From: Xylaria sp. FL1777
Lineage: Eukaryota > Ascomycota > Sordariomycetes > Xylariales > Xylariaceae
DNA: 64,000 nucleotides
NCBI GenBank assembly: GCA_022578965.1
Contig: MU400569.1
Coordinates: forward strand, 184,346-248,345
Reading direction: 5' to 3'
Below the pieces are notes generated by a model. It saw only the letters and a list, made by a program, of their open reading frames with translations, was not told the origin of the DNA and made no database searches. Position numbers and translations under genes: made by a program. Below, one piece after another: positions 56,616 through 64,000 of the stretch; position 1 is the stretch's first letter, and every line of letters starts with the position of its first letter.

Positions 56616-59600
56616 TGTTAGTGCATACTGTTTTTTCTTATGTATTTAATGTTGTTTATTTTATATTTCTTTTTATACATTTTGTTAATTTAATTTTGTT
56701 TATACTTTACATTTTACGCTTTTTATTTTGTTAATACTAAAAACATATTTATTATATACTTTAATTTTGTAATACTAATTAACCTTTATATTATATGATG
56801 TTTTTTGAACTTTTTAAGCTTTAGTTGTTGCGTAAGCGCGCTTTTACTTTAAATAATTTATTTTATTGTTAAAAAAAATAACGCACGTTTTATTACTTTT
56901 TTTTCTGTTTATTTTTTTTATATAACAGGTTATTTACTGCTTTTATAACTATTTTAACTTGCTAATTCTTTATATTTAGTTATAATAGCAAAAGTATTTT
57001 TTTATTTTATAGCCTTAGTAATAATAATGCCTTTGATAATATTTTTAGTGCTTACTTTTATTTTTTTAGCACTGTTTTGTACTTATGTAGCTATAAAAAA
57101 CTTAATAAGCTAGCATAAAAAATTTGTATTAATTATAAGATTTTCTTAGTAATACTTTTTTTTACTTATTAAAGCTTTAACATGTATAAATGCTTATGCT
57201 TAGCTTAAAAGCTAGTTTTACTTTTATTTTTTTAAGATTTTAGTTTGCTAAATCGTTTTGTACTGCTAGCTTGCTAACTGTTATTTATAAAAAATTTGCA
57301 TTAGTTTTACGGTTAGTTCGTAAAGTTATAAAAAAAAGTTAATAGCTTTTTATAAACTTAGTTTGCTTATATAAACATATATACTAGTAAAAAAACAAAT
57401 AAAAATAATTACTATTAAATTTAAATAGCTATAATTTTTTTTTTTTATATTTACTGCTTTAACGTTTACTAGCAAGGTTACTTGTACTAAGTTTAATTAA
57501 AGCTGCTTTATTTATAATAATATTGCTTAAACAAACTTCTTTTGTACTAGCTTTGCTATTTAAAGCAAGCATTTTATTAGCTAGCTACTATTTATTGTTT
57601 TTAGTTCTAAAAACTATTTTTAACTTATTTATTTTAGGCAACTTATTTTTTATAGCTAACGTGCTTTTTAACTACGTTAATTTATTTTTAAAAAACAATA
57701 GGTTTAGTTTTACTAAAAACTATATATACTTGTTTAAAAAACAACCGATTTAATTTTTTATTAAATATAACCGATTTAAACAAGTTAAAAAAAGCAAAAG
57801 CAATAAACTTTAGTAGCAAAAGTTTTAAAAAACTAGCTATAAATAAGTAATTATTACTAAAGCTATAAATAAAAGTTAATAGTTATTATAACTATATAAA
57901 AATATAAAACATTACTAGTATAATTATAGCTTAAGCTTAAACTCCTTTGTTTACTTTTTTTATTATAAGCTTATAAAGTTAATAAAAGCAACTATTAAAT
58001 TAACTAGCTGCTAAGTTAATATTTAGGCTTAAAATGTTTAAAGCATAATAAAATAGCAATATAAAAAGTCCGTTTTTATTTAAAAAAATATCTATAATGC
58101 TTAAAGCTTTGTTAACTAAGCTAAGCTAAATAGTTATAACTTAACTACTGCTTTTATTAAGCTTTTTAATAAAGAAAAAGTTCTTTATTTAATAAAATAA
58201 GCTAATAATAAGCTAAACTGCTTAATTAAACTAGTTTAAACGTTTTTTTATTGCTTAAAAATATAAAAGCAATTCTTTAAAGTTATTAGCTTTAATAATA
58301 TATATAATATTAATTAATTTAAGCTGCTATTATTTTAAGCAATAAGCTAAACTTGCTTAAAAACGGTTTTTAATGCTATATTTAGCTTAATTAATAATAA
58401 AAAGCAAAAAAGCTTCTAGTTTTTAGCTAAAAGTATTTATTAGCTTATAATATAACATGCAATATAAAAGCTTAATATAGTTATAACTAATTATAATAAA
58501 GCAATAAAAGCTGCATTAAATTACTAGTTTTTTTTTTTATAGCAATAAATCTGCATATATTATATTAATTTTAACGTTTTGCTTAAAGCTAAACAAAAAT
58601 AAGTTTTAAGTTAAATTAACAGTAATAGCTTTATTACTAGCAAAAATAAAAATGCTACTTTTGCTAGTTATGCATTAATAAAGTTAACTTTTTTAAACAA
58701 GCAGCTAATTAAAACTACGTTTACTAATAACAAAGAAATTCTTTATATATACTAAAGCGTTTTAATTATATAAAAAAAAATAATATTTATAAAAATAAAA
58801 GCTATATATAAAAAAGCATAAGTTAATTTTTACTAATAATTTAATAACTAGCGCTTTATTTTATAATATATTTATAAAACTTATATGCTTTTTAAAATGC
58901 AGTAAACATGTTATTATATTTGTAAATATTGCAACTTTAGCATTTAAGTTATATTAAGCATAAAAGCAAGCAATAATAATATAAAAAGCTATTTTTTAAA
59001 TAGCATAAATTATTTGTACAGTTTTATTAAAGCAATGCAAAAAATAATAGCTAATTAAAAGCATAACTTTAAACAAGCTTATGCTTAAAATAAAGTTTTA
59101 ACTTAACGTAAATATTTATTATTGTTTTTTAATTATTTAAGCAAGCTTTAAACAGTTATAGCTTTAAAAAAGCTTAACTTATTTAATTTATAATATTGCA
59201 TTGCTTGCAAAGCTATATTAAGCATAAATAACCTTTTTTTACTAAACATTAAATATTGCATTAATAACTATTTAGTTTTTATTAAACTTACGATTTTATG
59301 TTATTATAAAGTTTACTTTAAGCTAGCATATGTAAGCTTTTTTAATAAATTAAACATTTATTTATATTAAAGATTACAAGAATCGTTATTAAAAAATGTA
59401 TACAAACAAATCTATAACTTTAAAATTATTATAATGCTTTATAGTTAACTAAAAAACTTTGCAAAAGCAATTTTTAGTAAGCTTGCAATTAAACTAAGTA
59501 AACTATTAAGTAAAACTTTAAAAAAACAGCTAATAAGCTAAAAATAAGGTTGCTTACTAAGTAGCTAAAACAAGTTAACTTTAGCTAAGCTTAAGTAAAG

Positions 59601-60024
59601 CAAAAGCTAATATAGCAGTGCTAGCAAAAGCAATAGTTATTTTTTTATTTAGCACTAAATATATAATTAATTAATAGTGCTTAAAGCAAAAAAAACTACA
59701 AGTAGCAAGTTTAGCAAGCATTAAATGCAGCCTAATATTTAAAAGCAAAAAAATTAATAAAAACTAAAATAATTAAATTAATAAATATTTAATACAACTG
59801 TTTGCAGTAGTTTAATAATATTCTATAAGTAAAAACTACTATTATAACATATAAAATGTTAATATTTAAAAGCTAACACGTTGTTTAAATAGTTTATTAT
59901 AATACTTATATTAAAAAGTCTGCATAAAAATAATGCTGTTAAAAAAAAAATTAAGCTTTAAATCTAATTAATTAAATAAAAGTAAGAAGTAAGTCTGTTA
60001 AAGCAAGAAATACTATGAAGTCCG

Positions 60025-60111
60025 TTTTTTAATTAAGCCAATAAAAGCATTATATGTTTATAAAATCATATGTTTATATTAATTCTTTATATGTTTGTAT
60101 TAATTCCTTAA
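60025..60111 (-). repeat. Right terminal inverted repeat
   Basis: Right copy of the inverted repeat, ending CCTTAA at 60106-60111. Differences from the left copy are mainly A/G or C/T. Confidence 0.75.
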
Positions 60112-63100
60112 GTTTATTATTATTATATTATAAAATTTTAAAGCTTGCTTAAAAGCTATATATTTTATTAATTTTAAAACTTATTTTTTTTAGTATTAAA
60201 TATATGCTAAAAATATTAAAGCTTAAAAAAATTATTACTTTAATTTTTAATTTACTTAAAGTTTGCTTAAAAAGCTAAATTAAAATATTATTAATAAAAT
60301 AAAAAAGTTTTTTAAAAAGTTATATAATAATTTAAATAAAATATTTTATAAGAACTTTTATAAAACATTAAATAACTAAATAAATAAAAAATTTAAGCTA
60401 AATCTTTACTTTAAAAAAACAAAAAAAGCACATAAAACATAAAAAAAAGTTAATTATTTATATAATTATAATTTTAATAAGCTTTTATATATTACTATTA
60501 ATACTATTAAACTAGCTATTAATATAATTATATTAGCTATAAAAATAGTTATTATTAAAAAGCAGCAAATAAAGCTAGCTTAATATTTTGCTTATAATTA
60601 AAATATAAATAATATTATTAAGCAAATATAGCAGCTAAAATTAAAACAAAAAAATATAGCAATTATAAAAAAAAAACTAAAAAAAATACTAAAAAAACTA
60701 CAAAATTAATATATTTAATTAGTTAATTAAGAATTATAAGCATTATAATATTATAAAATTAGCATAAATTTATTAAAAAAGCAAATGTTTAGTATTAATG
60801 CTATAATTTTTAAATATTTATAAAAAGATAAATATAACTTTAAAAAACAAAAATAAAGCAAACAATTGTTTAATTTTTTGCAATAAATAAAGTTAAATAA
60901 TTTTTATTTAATAAAAGAAATAATTTATTAAAAATGTAATATAAATAATTATTATGTTTATAAATATAGCTTTGCTTATAAACTAAAAAAAAAAACATTA
61001 TATATTAAAACTTTAAATAATGTTTAAAAAAGCTAGAATTTTTTGCAAGCTTTAAATATATAAAGGTTTTTTTTAAGGTTATAAAAATTAGCAAAAATAA
61101 AAAAAAAATTTTTAATGCTATATTAAAATAAATATATAACTTTATTTTAAGCAATAATAAGCTACTAAAATAAAAGGCTTATTATTAACTATAAAAAAAA
61201 AACTTTGTTTTAAATAATAAAAATCTAAATGCTAAAATAAAAAATAAGCAAAAAGAACTAAAAAAAAAAAAACTTTACTAGTTAAATAATAAGCAATTAA
61301 GCTAATTTTTAAATAAAAAGTTTAATAATTAAACTAATATGCTTTATAAAATAAAACTAGCAAAAGCTTATAATATTAAAAAAAACAACTTAATAAATAA
61401 TAAGCTAAATAATAGCTTTATTATAATTAATTAAAACTTTATATAAAGCACTTTTTATAATAAAAACAGCACTAAAGTTTTATAAAGCTATATATTAAAT
61501 AAAAAAATTAATATAAATGTGTTTTAAGCTAATTATTATAAGCTTTTAACTAAAAAAGCTGCTTTTTATTAAATAAAAAATAAAAAAAAACCTAAAAAAC
61601 AAAAAAAAAAGCTTTTTATAAATTAAACAATTAAAAAAATTTATTTAAATAATAACAAATTTTTTACTTAATTTAATACTAAAAATATATAAATAAATAA
61701 CAATTTTTTTAAACAAAATGCTTTATTAAAACTAAAAAATTTTAATTATTAAAAACTTTAAAGAATTTAATTAGTAAAGCTTATAAAAAAAAACTTAAAA
61801 TTTAAAAAAATATAAGCTAAAAAGTTTAAGAACTTTTTAAATAAAAAAATAAATATTACTTTTAAAAACTTTATATTAGAAGTTTTAAAGTATTTTAATG
61901 TTTTTATTTAAATAATTGCTTAAATAAAAACTAAATTATATTTTAAAACAGCAAAAGTTTTTAAGCTAATATTAAAAACAATACTATTATTTTGAAATAA
62001 CTTTAGTAAAAGCTTAAATTAAAAAATTAAACTAAATATATTATAGCTTATTTTAAAGAAAAAAAGCAATAAATTAAAATATAAAGCTTAACTAAAAATT
62101 TTATTACAAAAAATTTTAACTTAAATAAACATAAAAAATGCTTTTTTTTATAAAAGCATAAACTTTTTAAAAAATAACATAAGATTTTATTAGCTAATAA
62201 TTAAAAAACTATAAAAAAGTTTTTAGTTAATATTATAATTAGTTAATTAGCTTAATAAATATAGATTGTTTAATAGTACTTATAAAACTAGCTTTTTATT
62301 AAATTATTTAGTAGTATAAATAAATAAAAAAATAAAATATAACAGTTTTATTATGTATATTTATATGTTTTAATTTAGCTTTATAGCTGCTTTTTTAAAA
62401 AAGCAACGCTATAAAATAATAAAGGTTTTTTGCAATTAAAACTAATAAAATAATTAAGTAATATTATTTTTTGCTTATATTGCTTTAGATTTTTAAACGT
62501 TAAAAAATAAGCTAAAGTTTAATAAAATGCTTTTTAAAATTTTAAATTAATATAATATTATATATTTATTATTTAAAGATAACTTAAAAAAACAAAAGTT
62601 ATTAATTGTTATATTTATGCTATTTTTAAAAAAAGTAATATTTTTAATAAAACTTTAGCTTAATGTTAATTTTGCAATAATAGCGCTAAAAAAAAAAAAT
62701 AAGCTTAAAAAGTTAATATAATTAATATTAATAGTTTAAAAAAGCGTTAATTAAACTTTTAACTTTTTTAAAATAAAAATTTATAAAAAATATAATAATT
62801 ATATTAGTAGTAATAGCTTAAATTTATTTAAAAGAACATTAAAGTATAAATTTTATAATAAAAAAAACTTAAGCTTAATAAATTATTTTAATTAAAAATA
62901 CTTAAGCTTTTTAAATTTATGCTTTATATTAGCTTTATTACTAAAAATACAAAATATTTTAGTTATATTTTTAAGCGTTATAAAGCTAAAAAAATATATA
63001 TAGCTTTGCTTAAAGCTTACTATAAAAATTAAAAATAAAATTTATAAAAAAAATATTACTAAAATTATTAACTTTAAAGCGTAGTTTAGCATTATTATAA

Positions 63101-64000
63101 ATTTATTTATTAATAAAAATAGCTTTATTACTAAAAATATAAATATAACTTAAAAAAAATTTAACTAAACTAATAATTTTGTTAAATATATAAAATGCTT
63201 AAAAATTACTATTTAAATAAGCAAAAAATTGCTGCTTTTTTTATTATATATAATTAATAAAAAATAAGCTATTTACTTTTTGTTGCTAAAAATAAACTTT
63301 ATTATAAAATTGCAAATAAGTTTATATTTTTAGAGCTTTTATATAATAATTAGTATAATACTTAAAACAAGCTAAATTATTATATTAGTAATAAATTATA
63401 TTAAAAGTTTAAATTTAAAACTTTAAAAATGTTAGCAATTAAAAAACTAATATATATTTACTAAATTATTAGCTTAGCAAATAAGCTATATAAAGCATAA
63501 AAATATTAAACTTTAAATAAAAAATTTAATAATTAATAAAAAAAAGCAAAAAAAAAATTAAAAAAACATAGTTTAAAAAAATATATAAGTGCAAACTTTT
63601 AAAAAAAGCAAAATTTATATAATAATATAACATTAGCAGCTTTTTTAAATTTCTTTATATAAAATATTTATTACGGGAAATATAAAGCATTAAAGGTTAA
63701 ATATAATAATTAATATATCTTTAGTTTTATAGTAAGTATTTAATAAAACTAAAGCTTAAAAAAAAAAGAAAACTCCTATAAAATAAGTATAAAAAGAATA
63801 TTTTATATATATATATAACCTATAATATGTGCTAAAGTACTTAAGTAGCTTAGTTATAATAACTATTTTTTTTTTCTAATTAGGTTATTTTTAACCTATA
63901 TATATATAAAATTAATTAAAGTAATTAATTTTAAGTATAAGTAGTAAAATAAAATAGTATAAAGTAATTAAGCATAAATATAGTATATTAAATAAAATGC

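Larger units (their letters stand above)
56529..60111. mobile_element. RIP-degraded element with 87-bp terminal inverted repeats
   Basis: The segment 56529-56615 is the reverse complement of 60025-60111 with only about seven mismatches, most of them transitions as RIP makes. Similarity stops sharply on the inner side (after ATTAAAAAA) and is only chance-like outside. The ends read TTAAGGAATTAATAC inwards from both sides. The enclosed 3.6 kb contains no intact frame. A DNA transposon of Tc1/mariner or pogo type (TA target) or piggyBac type (TTAA target) would fit; with this much mutation the transposase cannot be identified. Confidence 0.7.
54700..64000. other. Extremely AT-rich RIP-type isochore
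   Basis: More than 9 kb made almost wholly of A and T, with stop codons in every frame every few dozen bases and CpG nearly absent. Remaining C and G sit mainly in AGCT, GCTT, TAAGC and GCAA contexts. Long A or T runs are frequent. The one sizeable open frame (57523-57753) is Leu/Phe/Asn/Lys-biased and looks like a by-product of composition. This pattern is what repeat-induced point mutation leaves in old transposons. The block runs off the right edge. Confidence 0.85.

Noticed and set aside
57523..57753. 76-codon Leu/Phe-rich frame in the AT-rich block
   Set aside because: Composition-driven: only codons rich in A and T, inside a RIP-degraded transposon.
1..64000. CRISPR arrays, tRNA, rRNA and telomere repeats
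   Set aside because: None seen. Tandem repeats present are simple or short, no cloverleaf with TTCGAATC-type arm was found by eye, and there is no TTAGGG array at either end.

Overview
The window looks like nuclear DNA of a filamentous ascomycete (Pezizomycotina, probably a Sordariomycete-like lineage). The reasons are short GT-AG introns (mostly 46-150 nt) with CTAAC-like branch sites, fungal-specific families (DUF1996, DUG2 with WD40 fused to M20, a fungal C2H2-type family, a small secreted cysteine protein), recurrent TACCTAGGTA-like intergenic motifs, and a very AT-rich, stop-ridden block at the right end typical of repeat-induced point mutation (RIP). No bacterial operon logic applies. 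Genes are spaced singly and read from both strands. All multi-exon models were assembled by hand from splice signals, reading phase and protein-family continuity.

Left part (1-31 kb): the 3' end of a CRIB (Cdc42/Rac-binding) protein fragment at the edge, about 3 kb without a supported gene, a secreted DUF1996 protein, a secreted repeat-rich (possibly beta-propeller) protein, and a copper amine oxidase with a 12-nt micro-exon. Then come housekeeping genes: TFIIH subunit TFB2, a Ser-rich orphan, an isoaspartyl peptidase/asparaginase-type Ntn hydrolase, TIM17, and DUG2 (glutathione degradation). A proline/arginine-rich orphan, a tubby/LURP-like protein and a 140-aa secreted cysteine protein follow.

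Middle (31.8-43.8 kb): an accessory-looking stretch. It holds three diverged paralogues of a fungal C2H2-type zinc-binding family, two orphan proteins, a 238-bp MITE with perfect 31-bp terminal inverted repeats and TA flanks, and long gene-poor spacers.

Right part (44-54 kb): a phosphoinositide-specific phospholipase C with a low-complexity insertion inside its catalytic X domain, a relic of a Zn2Cys6 zinc cluster, a Tet(X)-like FAD monooxygenase, an Artemis/SNM1-like DNA-repair nuclease, and a secreted GH43 glycosidase. From about 54.7 kb to the end the sequence becomes extremely AT-rich with no credible ORF. Inside that block an 87-bp inverted repeat pair bounds a RIP-degraded element of about 3.6 kb, probably a DNA transposon.

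The genes do not form one obvious pathway. The conserved core genes lie in the left and right thirds, and the variable material (zinc-family cluster, MITE, orphans, RIP block) lies between and beyond them.
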